Positions 52,964 to 62,669 of a stretch of 64,000 nucleotides of DNA are shown in pieces (position 1 is the stretch's first letter; each line of letters starts with the position of its first letter). Origin of the DNA: an uncultured Clostridium sp. GTDB taxonomy: Bacteria > Bacillota > Clostridia > Clostridiales > Clostridiaceae. The notes below the pieces were generated by a model. That model saw nothing but the letters and a program-made list of their open reading frames with translations, was not told the DNA's origin and made no database searches. Both the position numbers and the translations under genes were made by a program. The stretch is taken from positions 1 through 64,000 of the forward strand of contig CAIFEX010000014.1 in assembly GCA_903789665.1 (NCBI GenBank), read 5' to 3'.

Positions 52964-53545
52964 ATGTGCGGACAACTGGCGTTTTATTTTGAACAAAAAA
53001 GCTGTACGGGGTGCAGTACCTGCAGTATAGCTTGTAAAGATAAAAATAATCTTGAAGTAGGACAGAATTTCAGGAAGGTGTATGAAGTATCCGGTGGAAA
53101 TTATAAAAAAAGGGGCAGTGCCGTTTTCCCTCAGGTATATGCTTTCTGGGTTTCAATTAGCTGCAATCATTGTCTTGATCCTGCATGTATGAAAAGCTGT
53201 CCTACAGGGGCAATTAGAAAGAGAAAAAGAGATGGGATTGTTTATATTTGTGAAGAAAAATGCACCGGGTGCCGCAGGTGTATAAAAAGCTGTCCCTACA
53301 AGGCACCTCAGTATGACGAGCGCATCAAAAAGGTTAGAAAATGCGATTTCTGTATGGATTTGCTGGATGAGGGCAAGGAACCTGCCTGTGTAGCTGCATG
53401 CCCTATGAGAGCTTTAAAATATGGACCTTTGCAATTGATTAGGGAAAGATATGGGAAGGTGAATGAAGTACAGGGTATGCCCGGAAGTCATATCACAGAG
53501 CCTGCCCTGGTCATTTCGCCCCACAGGGATGCAGTAAAAAAATAA
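52964..53545 (+). CDS. four-cluster ferredoxin subunit (DmsB-like)
   Basis: The 193-residue protein has the cysteine groups of DmsB/PhsB-type subunits: CTGCSTCSIACKDKN, CNHCLDPACMKSCPTG, CTGCRRCIKSCPYKAP and CDFCMDLLDEGKEPACVAACP. It holds four [4Fe-4S] clusters that carry electrons to the catalytic subunit. AAAGGGG precedes the ATG. No membrane anchor subunit (DmsC) follows, so the electron donor is probably a soluble ferredoxin or similar protein. Confidence 0.93.
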   Translation: MCGQLAFYFEQKSCTGCSTCSIACKDKNNLEVGQNFRKVYEVSGGNYKKRGSAVFPQVYAFWVSISCNHCLDPACMKSCPTGAIRKRKRDGIVYICEEKCTGCRRCIKSCPYKAPQYDERIKKVRKCDFCMDLLDEGKEPACVAACPMRALKYGPLQLIRERYGKVNEVQGMPGSHITEPALVISPHRDAVKK

Positions 53546-53560
53546 GGAGATTTTTATACA

Positions 53561-54190
53561 ATGGATGATATTAAGCTGTGGTTTAGAGAAAGAAAAGCTG
53601 TATATTCTACAATGTCTCTGCTTTACAGGGGAAATTTAAAAGACGGATTTGATATTTTAAAAAATACTGATTTGCTTGAGAAACTTGAAAACTCTAATCT
53701 GTATCCGGAAGCCCGGGCAATATTGAATGAAATATCTAAAGACAACTTTAATTCCAAATATACTGGAGAATTAATAGAAGACTATTATAGACTTTTTTTT
53801 GGACCTTCGCATATTCTGGCACCTCTCTGGGAATCCACCTATGAAAGCCGCGACAGGTTGATTTTTGGAAGGTCGGAACTTTCTGTAAGAATGTTTTACC
53901 ATGAATTTGATTTGGAAGTGAATCCAAAAGAAGCGGCAGATCATCTGGCTTTTGAATTGTCGTTTATGTCAAGGCTTTGTGATCTTGGCTTCCGGGGCGA
54001 TTTGAAAAACGTCATGAAAATTTTAGGTGCAGAGGAGAAATTTTTGAGGGATCACCTTTGCAGCTGGGTTCCGACTTGGGAAAGTTCTGTAAAGCACAAT
54101 GCCAAAACAATGTTTTGGATTGAGTTCTCAAGTATGACAAAAACCTGGGTGGAAGAAAACCTCCGGGAGCTAGAAAAAATGGAAAGTTGA
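53561..54190 (+). CDS. TorD/DmsD-family molybdoenzyme chaperone
   Basis: The 209-residue all-helical protein contains YYRLFFGPSH and APLWESTYESRD, then HLAFELSFMSRLCD, the conserved blocks of TorD/DmsD. Such chaperones bind the apo-catalytic subunit and assist cofactor loading. It is the last gene of the operon, 15 bp after the Fe-S subunit, with an AAGGAG site and followed by a terminator. The presence of a dedicated chaperone without a Tat signal on the enzyme suggests a folding role, not export proofreading. Confidence 0.88.
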   Translation: MDDIKLWFRERKAVYSTMSLLYRGNLKDGFDILKNTDLLEKLENSNLYPEARAILNEISKDNFNSKYTGELIEDYYRLFFGPSHILAPLWESTYESRDRLIFGRSELSVRMFYHEFDLEVNPKEAADHLAFELSFMSRLCDLGFRGDLKNVMKILGAEEKFLRDHLCSWVPTWESSVKHNAKTMFWIEFSSMTKTWVEENLRELEKMES

Positions 54191-54237
54191 AAAATCCAGT
54201 TAAGTGTGGCTTTTGCTTGCCTTAACTGGATTTTTAT
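54191..54237 (+). terminator. rho-independent terminator of the reductase operon
   Basis: AATCCAGTTAAG at 54193-54204 pairs perfectly with CTTAACTGGATT at 54221-54232, followed by TTTTATT. Confidence 0.85.
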
Positions 54238-54240
54238 TAA

Positions 54241-54327
54241 GAAATTTTGCCGTTACTGACAGTCTATGTCATTAGCATAATATATAATTAAAGTGTGATA
54301 TATAAATGTCAAAGGAAGGGGTACTGC
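54241..54327 (+). promoter_or_regulatory. promoter/leader of the diguanylate cyclase gene (duplicated at 2044)
   Basis: The region holds GTTACTGACAGTCTATGTCA and a TATAATTA element at about 54283, then AAGGAAGGGG before the GTG start. The first half and the start region recur at 2044-2140. Confidence 0.5.
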
Positions 54328-54909
54328 GTGAATTATGAAGATATGGACAGGGAAACTCTCATTAAGATTTTAAGGGAAAAGGACATCATGCTTAAAAGAT
54401 TGTGCATGGAAAGAGAAAGGTTGAATTATTATGCAGGTACGGATGTCATGACTGGAGTGTTGAACAGGAGATCCGGTCTGGAGCTGCTGAATAAGGAATT
54501 CAATGTTTCAAAGATGGGTAATAAAAATTTTGTTGTCTGCTTTGTTGATGTAGATGAATTGAAAACAATAAATGATAAATTTGGCCATCAGGAAGGGGAT
54601 AAAGTTTTAATAGATACAGCCGAGATTTTAAAGGAAAGCATTAGAAAAACTGATTTTATAATTAGGATGGGCGGTGACGAATTTTTGATGGTTTTTCCGG
54701 AGACTACAATTAAAGAAGCTTATAGAATTTGGAACAGAATTGACAGAAGATTGAAAAAATTTAATAAAAATAGCAAAAATTATAATTTAAGCTTGAGTTT
54801 TGGATTTTGCGAATATAAAAAAGGTCATAAAATGTCTGTCGAAAGTTTGATAAAAACTGCTGATTTTAAGATGTATAGTGATAAATTACATAAAAAGAAA
54901 AGATTATGA
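54328..54909 (+). CDS. GGDEF-domain diguanylate cyclase
   Basis: The 193-residue protein has a short helical N-terminus (residues 1-35) and a complete GGDEF domain: TDVMTGVLNRRSG, FVDVDELKTIND, the active site RMGGDEFL, and an RKTD inhibitory-site motif a few residues before it. It should make cyclic di-GMP and be product-inhibited. It has no membrane or sensory domain. The GTG at 54328 is preferred, since AAGGAAGGGG lies 6 bp upstream and the same start context is conserved in the duplicate at 2044. Confidence 0.9.
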   Translation: MNYEDMDRETLIKILREKDIMLKRLCMERERLNYYAGTDVMTGVLNRRSGLELLNKEFNVSKMGNKNFVVCFVDVDELKTINDKFGHQEGDKVLIDTAEILKESIRKTDFIIRMGGDEFLMVFPETTIKEAYRIWNRIDRRLKKFNKNSKNYNLSLSFGFCEYKKGHKMSVESLIKTADFKMYSDKLHKKKRL

Positions 54910-54966
54910 AAATATATTTATAATTAGCTGGCAAAGTATTCTGGGAATATAAGGAAGGACTGCAGC

Positions 54967-55947
54967 ATGAAGAAATTTAGATCTGATGTATTGTTATTTA
55001 TTTACGACAAATTAAAAGAGGGAAAAGTAGTTGTAAAGAATGACATATTATATAAATTTCACGTTAATGAAAGGACGTTTTATAGATATATTAAAAATAT
55101 AAAGGATTTTGTAGAAAACACATACTTCGGAGAGGAGATCGTATCCGACAGAAAAAAAGGGGGATATATTTTAAAGGGAAGCTGTGATAAAAACTTGAAT
55201 GAAAAAGAAGTCCTTGCAGTTTCAAAGGTACTTTTGGAAAGCAGGGGTTTCATAAAAACGGAAATAAAGGGCATAATCGATAAACTCCTCGATAACTGCA
55301 TATGCGGAGACAAAGAAAATATCAAATATATAATAGGGAACGAATTCATGAATTATGTTCCTCCAAGACATGGGAAGGAGCTTCTAGACAGTCTTTGGAA
55401 AATAAGTTCTGCAATAAAGAATAAAAGCGTACTGGAGATTGGATACTTTAAAATCGGAACAGACGGAAAACTGCAGAGAAAAATTTCCAAAAGATTTGTC
55501 TATCCTCAGGGAATATTGTTTTCTGAATATTATTTTTATCTTATAGCTTTTATTGAAGGGGCAAGTTATGAATTCCCCGCTATTTACAGAGTGGACAGAA
55601 TTGAAAATTTGACTGTCACGGCTAGAAAATATAAAGAGGATTACAGAAGGAGGTTTAAAGATGGGGAGTTCAGAAAGCTTATTCAGTTTATGCAGGCAGG
55701 TGAACTTGAAAGAGTGAAGTTCAAATACACCGGCAGATCTATAGAGGCAGTTCTGGACAAACTGCCCAATGCCAGAATAATAAGGGAAAAACCGGGCGAG
55801 TATATAGTGAAAACCAAGGTATTTGGAAGGGGAATAAAAATGTGGCTCTTGAGCCAGGGAGATTCCGTAGAGGTACTGGGCTCGGATAAATTCAGGAAAG
55901 AAATGATAGAGACCATAGACAGGATGAGAGAGATGTACAGGCTTTGA
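54967..55947 (+). CDS. WYL-domain transcriptional regulator
   Basis: The 326-residue protein has an N-terminal winged helix (VVVKNDILYKFHVNERTFYR, then YIKNIKDFV). A WYL domain begins near residue 150 (VLEIGYFKIGTDGKLQRKI, FVYPQGILFSEYYFYLIAF) and a C-terminal extension WCX-like region (IKMWLLSQGDSVEVL) follows. WYL domains bind nucleotides or nucleic acids and often regulate defence genes. It lies between the cyclase and the defence-type island that begins at 56096 and may control the latter. Confidence 0.88.
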   Translation: MKKFRSDVLLFIYDKLKEGKVVVKNDILYKFHVNERTFYRYIKNIKDFVENTYFGEEIVSDRKKGGYILKGSCDKNLNEKEVLAVSKVLLESRGFIKTEIKGIIDKLLDNCICGDKENIKYIIGNEFMNYVPPRHGKELLDSLWKISSAIKNKSVLEIGYFKIGTDGKLQRKISKRFVYPQGILFSEYYFYLIAFIEGASYEFPAIYRVDRIENLTVTARKYKEDYRRRFKDGEFRKLIQFMQAGELERVKFKYTGRSIEAVLDKLPNARIIREKPGEYIVKTKVFGRGIKMWLLSQGDSVEVLGSDKFRKEMIETIDRMREMYRL

Positions 55948-56095
55948 ACTGTTGATATGGAATTTATTGGTATTATAAAAATTCCAAAAGAATATTGTTA
56001 AAACATAAACAAGTAAGGAAAAAATATGAGGAAGAAGAACAAACAGTTATAGATAATTTATTGAATAATAACTAATAATAGGGGATCATTTTATA

Positions 56096-57232
56096 ATGAA
56101 TTTAAAATTTTTGTATAATCATCATGGTATATCTAATTCAATTGGAGAAGAATTAAAACATTTAGTAGTTAAGGCAAAAAATGAAGTTATAATTGTTTCA
56201 CCGTATATTTCAAGTAACCCTTTAATAGATACGATTTATGACTTAAATAAAATAAGAATAAGAATATTAACACGATTTTCTCTGGAGGATTTTTTAAATA
56301 ATTCCTCAGATGTAAATACAATTTGTAAGTTAGTTAAAAATCCAAACTCGGAAGTGAGATATTATTCTAATCTTCATGCCAAAATTTATATTATTGATAA
56401 ACAGAAAGCTGTATTGACTTCAGCTAATTTTACTCAAGGTGGTATGTACAATAATTTAGAATATGGTGTTTTAATTGAAGACGATTTGAGTAATATGCTA
56501 AAAGACATAAATAATTTATGGAATGAAGCCGGTGTAATAAATAATAAAAAAATAGCTTTGATAGAAAAGAAACTTAATGTTTTTAAAAAAAATAAAAATC
56601 AGATGGATAATATAAAGGAACAAGTTATTAAAATGGATAAAAAAATTATAAAACAGAAGAAAAGTCATCAATATAAACAAAAGAATCAAACTGCGAGTAG
56701 TAAGAAATACGATCAAAGTGATAAAATTGTTCATGATATTTCAGAATATAAAGCTTTAAATTTAATGATGGATGAATTTAATATGGTAAAGTTTAAACAG
56801 GAAATTTTTAAAATTTATGATCTAATTAAAAAAAATATACCTGAAAGTATAAGAAACTCTTGTAAATTTAAGCTCTTAAAAAGCAGAAACATATCTATGA
56901 ATATAATGAATTATAGAATTTTATCTTTCCCGGATGGAAAGAAACCGAGGATTCAGATAATTTATCCTAAAAATAATATATATGATTTGAGATATATGAT
57001 TTCAAAGGAACGATTAACTAATATTTCAAGCCCATGGACATTTAAAAATATTGAATGTTATATCCTGCACTTTAGTTTTGATGAGATATTGAAATTTAAA
57101 AAACAAAATTGGAAGTCATTTGCCAAAGCTTGTCTAATTGCTTATAATGGCAAGAAGACTAGAATGAGAGATTCAAATATGATAGTTGACTGGAGTTGTA
57201 GTGGAAATGGTGATTTATGGCAAAATGAATAG
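56096..57232 (+). CDS. phospholipase D-like domain protein
   Basis: The 378-residue protein has a PLD-like N-terminal domain (residues 1-150) with one HxK motif (SNLHAKIYIIDKQKAVLTS, SANFTQGGMYNNLEYGV). A very lysine-rich linker (about 155-215) and an unassigned C-terminal domain follow. Single-HKD proteins dimerise and act as nucleases or phosphodiesterases; in helicase neighbourhoods they usually serve as nucleases. The A+T content is extreme. The last codons overlap a SWIM-protein pseudogene, and a Z1 ATPase lies downstream. Confidence 0.8.
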   Translation: MNLKFLYNHHGISNSIGEELKHLVVKAKNEVIIVSPYISSNPLIDTIYDLNKIRIRILTRFSLEDFLNNSSDVNTICKLVKNPNSEVRYYSNLHAKIYIIDKQKAVLTSANFTQGGMYNNLEYGVLIEDDLSNMLKDINNLWNEAGVINNKKIALIEKKLNVFKKNKNQMDNIKEQVIKMDKKIIKQKKSHQYKQKNQTASSKKYDQSDKIVHDISEYKALNLMMDEFNMVKFKQEIFKIYDLIKKNIPESIRNSCKFKLLKSRNISMNIMNYRILSFPDGKKPRIQIIYPKNNIYDLRYMISKERLTNISSPWTFKNIECYILHFSFDEILKFKKQNWKSFAKACLIAYNGKKTRMRDSNMIVDWSCSGNGDLWQNE

Positions 57233-57979
57233 AAATAATTTTGAAAATTATGTTGATATAAAGATACTGAATAGAGGATATAATTATTATATTAATGAAA
57301 ACATAGTCGAGCCCCATAAAATGGATAATAATGAATATTTTTTTATAGTATAAGTAAACGACAAGTATAGTGTAGATATAAAAATAGGTGAAAGTGAAGA
57401 AATACTGTACCCAAATTGTGATTGCCTCTATGATTTTGGGCCAATATATAGGCGTCAGGCTGCTGCTTATTTTAAGTTAAATGAAATTTTAAATGGGAAA
57501 TCAATGGGTGTAAGAAGTTTATGAATTCAGTAGTGCAAAAATATAAGGTAAGAGAGATTTATTTCCTAAAAATTTATGGAGGAGAACATTGAATTTCCAT
57601 CTTTCAGAAAAATGCTGATAGATAAGTTCATGAAGGCAGAAAACTATTTGAAAGTTATAGATTCGGCTCTTGAAGGTGAAAAACAGGATAAAAATCATGC
57701 CGAATTGGTGTTAAAATGGAAAGAGATAAGGTATACTGCCTACAAAAAACTCTTATTCAAGAAAGAACAGGAGAAGTTGTAAGTTTATATGAAAAAGATA
57801 TTAGGGAAAAAGCAAGATCAGCCTCAAACAGGGTGCAGTACAAAGAAGTTTGTAAAATTATAAAGAGATACAAAAAGATAGCTGGGAAAGGGAAAGCAAA
57901 AGAAATTATAGATGCACTTAGAAATATCTACAGAAGACGACCGGCATTTCTTGATGAGATGGGAAGGATCAAGTGTTAA
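57225..57979 (+). pseudogene. decayed SWIM zinc-finger protein gene
   Basis: The frame from 57225 reads NNFENYVDIKILNRGYNYYI, then a TAA at 57351-57353, and after it CDCLYDFGP with the later zinc ligands missing. Frames at 57576-57782 (WKEIRYTAYKKL) and 57716-57979 (SNRVQYKEVCKIIKRYKKIA, then YRRRPAFLDEM) supply the C-terminal part typical of SWIM-domain proteins, in different frames. At least one nonsense codon, one frameshift and loss of zinc ligands make it non-functional. Confidence 0.65.
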
Positions 57980-58171
57980 TTTCAGTGGTATAGATGAATT
58001 TGAAGCTGAATTAATGTGTTGTATGTAGTGTGGAAAAACATGCATATGCGGATTATGGGAAAGTTGCAGAAAATGAAAGTAAGTATAGAGTTTAATAATA
58101 TAGGGCTATTTGTGAATTATATGGAGGTAAAAAATAAAATTTGGTATTGATAAATGGAGGGTATTTTATTA

Positions 58172-60382
58172 ATGAAGACAGATGGGAAATTTTATAGCTA
58201 TAAAAAGGCAGAAGGTACAGGTTATAATGAAGAATTAAAAAAATGTATAGAAGACACTTGCAAGTATTGTATTGATGACACTTGGCTGGATTCACAGGAA
58301 AAAATAAACAAACCAATTATGATGCTTGGAAAAATACAAAGTGGCAAGACAAGAGCTTTTATTGGTGTGATTTCGCTTGCTTTTGATAATAGTTTTGACA
58401 TGGTTTTTATTCTCACGAAGAACAGCAGAGCACTTATACAACAAACTATTTCACGAATGAAAAAGGAGTTCAAATCATTTATAGATGAGTATGAAGTAGT
58501 TGTTACAGATATTATGAAAGCAAATACACGAATTAGTGGTTATCAGCTTGAGCAAAAGAATATTATTGTAGCAAAAAAGGAAAAAAATAATATAGATCGG
58601 TTGATTGAATTTATAAATAATTATTCAATTAATGAGAATAAAAAATGCCTTATTATAGATGATGAAGCTGATACCACTGGTATTGGATATAATAAAATTA
58701 AGGGTGTTGATAAATTCACATTAAGAACTGTTTCATCTAAAGTTAATGAAATGCGAGGTACATTGGATGGGTGTGTATTTATTGAAGTTACAGCTACACC
58801 TTATGCATTGTATTTACAGCCTGATTTTGATGAAACAAGTCCATTACAGCCTATAAAACCATTAAAAACCGTCCTTGTTCCTCATGGAAAAGGATATATT
58901 GGTGGTGAGTATTATTTTATTGACAGTAGAGATGAAACTCATCCAGCTTCATTGTTATTTGAGCCTATAAGTCAAGATGAAGGTGATATTGTTTCTGATC
59001 AGAAACGGAAAGGTAAAAAATCTAAAATTGAAGATAGACGTACTTTTAAGGAAGAAGAGATTTTAATTAGGGAAGATAAACTGACAGTTTTCAAAAAAGG
59101 AATTGTTAACTTTATTATTGGAGCTATTGTTCTAAGAAAACTCTATAAGAAAAAAGATCATTATGCGTATGTAATTCATACTGCAACGCAAAAAAATTCT
59201 CATGTGAATTTGCAGAATGTTGCTGAAATTTTTATTCAACAGATCAAAAATAGAAGTAAGGATGTTCTAACAATTATTGAGAAATTGGTGCGAGAAAGCT
59301 TTAAAGATATCTCATCTTCCGTTACCGCATATGGTTATACTATGCCGGATTATTCATTTATTAGAAATGAATTTTATTCCTATATTGATAGAGGGTATTA
59401 TAGTATTAATGTTGTGAACGCAGATCAGGATGTAGATATATTGTTGAATGAAGAAACTGGCGAACTTAATTTAACTACACCATGTTCCATCTTTGTTGGA
59501 GGTCAGGTTTTAGACAGAGGGGTTACCATTCCTAATATGATTGGATTTTATTATGGAAGAAATCCAAAAACTATGCAACAAGACACTGTACTGCAACATT
59601 CCAGAATGTTTGGATATCGTAAAGCATTGCTTCCAGTGACAAGATTTTATACGACTTCTCGAATACACAGCAACATGGAAAAAATTACTGAAATTGATAG
59701 TGTTTTGCGTGAGGATATTAAAGAGGGTAAACAGGGAAATGGTGTATACTTCATTACGAAAAAATATCAAGATAATGTTTATGGAGTCGGTGGTATAAGG
59801 CCTTGTTCCCCAGCAAAAATACGTATTTCAGATATTATATTGCTCGAATCGCAAAAACGAATCTTACCGATTGGATTTACTCCAAAAATCAAAACTATAT
59901 CAGTAGGGTGTAATAATACTATGAAGAAATACTTGAAGGATTTCAATATCAGTGAAAAATCTGATGGAGTAATGGTATCTATTAAAAACGCTGAGAAATT
60001 AATAAATATTGCTTATTCTGCTATTGATAAGGATGTAGATGACAGCAGGTTTATCCCGGAAGATGAGTTCCTTATGATATTGCGTTATATGGCAGATAAC
60101 AGCAAAAATATTCCCGTTATAGTTCGTACTAAAAGAACTTTATCTAAATATAAAAAGCACGGAGGAATTAAAACTTTATCTGATTCACCGGATACACCAG
60201 CACCTTTAGATATAGCTAAGGAATTAGCAATTAACGTGCCTGTACTTATGCTGATTCAGGAAACAGAGAATGCAGAAGGTTGGGGTCATAGACCTTTTTG
60301 GTGGCCTGTGATTGTTGCTCCTGAAAATATTGCTAAAACTATTTATGCGGCGAAAGTGGCTGGAGAAAAAATTAGTATATAG
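58172..60382 (+). CDS. Z1-domain ATPase/endonuclease-type defence protein
   Basis: The 736-residue protein has helicase-like motifs: LGKIQSGKTRAFIG (Walker A, about residues 50-63), CLIIDDEADTTG (Walker B), VTATPYALYLQ and the motif VI-like QHSRMFGYR. They match the Z1 family, found beside MORC-type ATPases, methylases and nucleases in restriction-like systems. The ATG at 58172 follows GGAGGG; the ATG at 58154 overlaps that site. The usual partner genes (methylase, GHKL ATPase, PD-(D/E)XK protein) are absent, leaving only a PLD gene and remnants nearby. Confidence 0.85.
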   Translation: MKTDGKFYSYKKAEGTGYNEELKKCIEDTCKYCIDDTWLDSQEKINKPIMMLGKIQSGKTRAFIGVISLAFDNSFDMVFILTKNSRALIQQTISRMKKEFKSFIDEYEVVVTDIMKANTRISGYQLEQKNIIVAKKEKNNIDRLIEFINNYSINENKKCLIIDDEADTTGIGYNKIKGVDKFTLRTVSSKVNEMRGTLDGCVFIEVTATPYALYLQPDFDETSPLQPIKPLKTVLVPHGKGYIGGEYYFIDSRDETHPASLLFEPISQDEGDIVSDQKRKGKKSKIEDRRTFKEEEILIREDKLTVFKKGIVNFIIGAIVLRKLYKKKDHYAYVIHTATQKNSHVNLQNVAEIFIQQIKNRSKDVLTIIEKLVRESFKDISSSVTAYGYTMPDYSFIRNEFYSYIDRGYYSINVVNADQDVDILLNEETGELNLTTPCSIFVGGQVLDRGVTIPNMIGFYYGRNPKTMQQDTVLQHSRMFGYRKALLPVTRFYTTSRIHSNMEKITEIDSVLREDIKEGKQGNGVYFITKKYQDNVYGVGGIRPCSPAKIRISDIILLESQKRILPIGFTPKIKTISVGCNNTMKKYLKDFNISEKSDGVMVSIKNAEKLINIAYSAIDKDVDDSRFIPEDEFLMILRYMADNSKNIPVIVRTKRTLSKYKKHGGIKTLSDSPDTPAPLDIAKELAINVPVLMLIQETENAEGWGHRPFWWPVIVAPENIAKTIYAAKVAGEKISI

Positions 60383-60574
60383 CAGTTGGATAAATTTACT
60401 GTATTATTGATACACTTTTTTGTGAGAAAAGTAATGAATCAGACAAATCTAGAAGAAACTGAAAAGAATATGATAATTAAATTCTTATATGCTGCTGTAA
60501 TATTTAGCAGGGATATAGCTATTTTAAGTGAATAAAGTAATTATACAGTAATGATTGCAAGGGGGTATGTTATA

Positions 60575-61297
60575 TTGAAGCTTAAAGAAATTTTAAATGT
60601 TATAAAAAATGATTTTCCAGATAAGTCGATAGATATTTCTGAAAGTTTAGGACTCTTAATGGATACTATTGATGACCTTATAAATAGGATTAATGATAAA
60701 ATGGGTCAAGCTTATTTAAATAGAGATTTTTCAAGTGCTGAAAGATATATTGACATTGGTAAATCGATTAATTTTTATGAAAATAAAATTGATAAGATAA
60801 TTAATTTTACGAGAATAGAAGAAGATGGAACTTTTAAAGAAGATGATCCAGAAAATAGTAGTATAAAATCTTTGCCTAATTATGAAAAATATATTGTTGA
60901 TAATAAAGTAGAGCATACATTATATGAAAATTTTACTCATATAAGGCCTTTTGGATTTAAAATTGACGGGGAGGAACTTATTGAAGCTAAGACGTGGCAG
61001 GAAGTATTTTTAAAAACTTGTGAGATACTTTTTGTAAAGATAAGAAAAAATTTTTACAATTTGAAAATAAACCTAATATGAATGGTAAGAAAAATAAATA
61101 TTTTTCAATTAGTAGTAAAGGGATAAGGAAAACCAGAAATGATTTCAGGTAGCATATACGTAGAGACTAATATGAGCAGTAATTCCATAAGAAATATTAT
61201 AATTAAAATGCTTAAAGAATATAACATTAAAATAAGTGATTTTAAGCTTTACTTCAGAGCAGATTATACAAATATGAATATGGAAAATTCATACTAA
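60575..61297 (+). pseudogene. frameshifted gene of an uncharacterised family
   Basis: The first frame, from TTG 60575 behind GGGGG, runs to 61081 and contains VEHTLYENFTHIRPFGFK and EAKTWQEVFLKTCEILF. A second frame then continues NGKKNKYFSISSKG, meets a stop, and goes on IYVETNMSSNSIRNIIIKML and KISDFKLYFRADYTN to 61297. The pieces read as one protein of about 240 residues broken by a frameshift and a nonsense codon. I recognise the pattern as a recurring hypothetical family but cannot name a function. Confidence 0.5.
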
Positions 61298-61417
61298 TTT
61301 GAATGATTTTAGTTTAAATTAAGGAATTCAAATATAATATAGAGTTATTAATGTTGTGGGAATATACAATGATTGAGTAATTAAATTTATGAAATAATAA
61401 ACTAGGTGGTAAATAAA

Positions 61418-62350
61418 ATGAAGTATCCATTTTCTAAAGAAGAATTTTTAAGTATTCAAGATAAACTATATGACGCAATTGAAGACATACTTAAAGAGAA
61501 TATTATAGCTAATATAGATTATAAATTAGTTGAACGAGAAATACTTTATAAACCAGAAAGAAATATTATTAATAGCAGGAAGTATACTGCTAATACCTAT
61601 GCTTGGCTGCAGGAAATAGAATTTTTAAAGGGTAATATAATTGTAGAACTATTATTATGCTTGGCATATGACAGAATATATAATAAATTTCCCAAACCTT
61701 TGAGTGGTACATTAAAATTTGTGAATAGAGAGCGTTATTTAAAATTAACAGTATATGATTTATTTACTTTTAGAGAAAAGTTAGCCTTCTTAATTTATGA
61801 AGTATTTAATAGAAAAATAAAAATTTATGTTAATAATAAGATAAAAAAGACAAAAAAATTAAGGAACCTAAAAAGAAATGAAGTTAGTTTTGATAAAATT
61901 AATAAAGGACTAAAAATTATTGATATTTCTAATGATAATATCTTTTGGATTAATAATGATGAATTTAAATTAATAAAAAATATTATGGAACAATTTAATA
62001 CTGATGAACATGTGAAGATCTTTAAAGAAATCAGGAATCCTTTTACACATAGAAGCAATCCAGGAATAGATTGCATTCCACTAGAAAGTTTTGAATATAA
62101 AAAACCAGATCCATTAACACGAAAAATGCTTTTGCAAATAGATGAAGAACTGGGAATAAAAAATGCAAAGAAATTGAATTACGTAATTACTTCAGCCGCT
62201 CCGCTAGAAAAACAAATGAAATTTGAAGATATTATAGATGATCTTATAGCTATATGGAAATTATTTATTGGTGGATTGGAAAGCTTACTTAAAAATGTAG
62301 CAATATTAAAGGAACAGATAAGTGAATTTGGGAAAATAGAAAATGAATAA
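61418..62350 (+). CDS. HEPN-like protein (Cthe_2314-type), candidate RNase
   Basis: The 310-residue, very AT-rich protein is mostly helical. EIRNPFTHRSNPG near residue 207 carries the R-N-x-x-x-H arrangement of HEPN ribonucleases, and the overall shape resembles the Cthe_2314 family. HEPN proteins act as toxins or abortive-infection effectors by cutting RNA. The ATG at 61418 follows AGGTGGT. It stands alone between a pseudogene and an XRE gene, so any antitoxin partner is not obvious. The HEPN assignment is tentative. Confidence 0.55.
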   Translation: MKYPFSKEEFLSIQDKLYDAIEDILKENIIANIDYKLVEREILYKPERNIINSRKYTANTYAWLQEIEFLKGNIIVELLLCLAYDRIYNKFPKPLSGTLKFVNRERYLKLTVYDLFTFREKLAFLIYEVFNRKIKIYVNNKIKKTKKLRNLKRNEVSFDKINKGLKIIDISNDNIFWINNDEFKLIKNIMEQFNTDEHVKIFKEIRNPFTHRSNPGIDCIPLESFEYKKPDPLTRKMLLQIDEELGIKNAKKLNYVITSAAPLEKQMKFEDIIDDLIAIWKLFIGGLESLLKNVAILKEQISEFGKIENE

Positions 62351-62669
62351 AGATAAATAATATTATCATTTTTATCAAGGACATTAAAAGATTTTTTATA
62401 GCTGGTAATCTTTTCGAAATTTAAACAGTAAATATTCTGTTATCAATACTAACAAATAGAGTTGATAATTAATGTAATTTATTCACAAAATTACCATCTT
62501 TCGAGAGTAATGAAGAAATTTACTGACTGCAGCCCTGTATAATTAGCATTAATCCAAACAGAATATCTTGCTGGTGGCTGTGAATGGATATACAGCACTT
62601 GTGTAATCCGGTTAGACAGCATCATTGTGAATTGATAATAGCAATATTATTTTATGAGGAGGTAATAAT
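62351..62669. other. 319-bp intergenic stretch
   Basis: The sequence is AT-rich with a moderately GC-richer patch at 62530-62630 whose frames are all broken. It contains no clear gene. The promoter of the XRE gene must lie in its last 100 bp. Confidence 0.3.
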
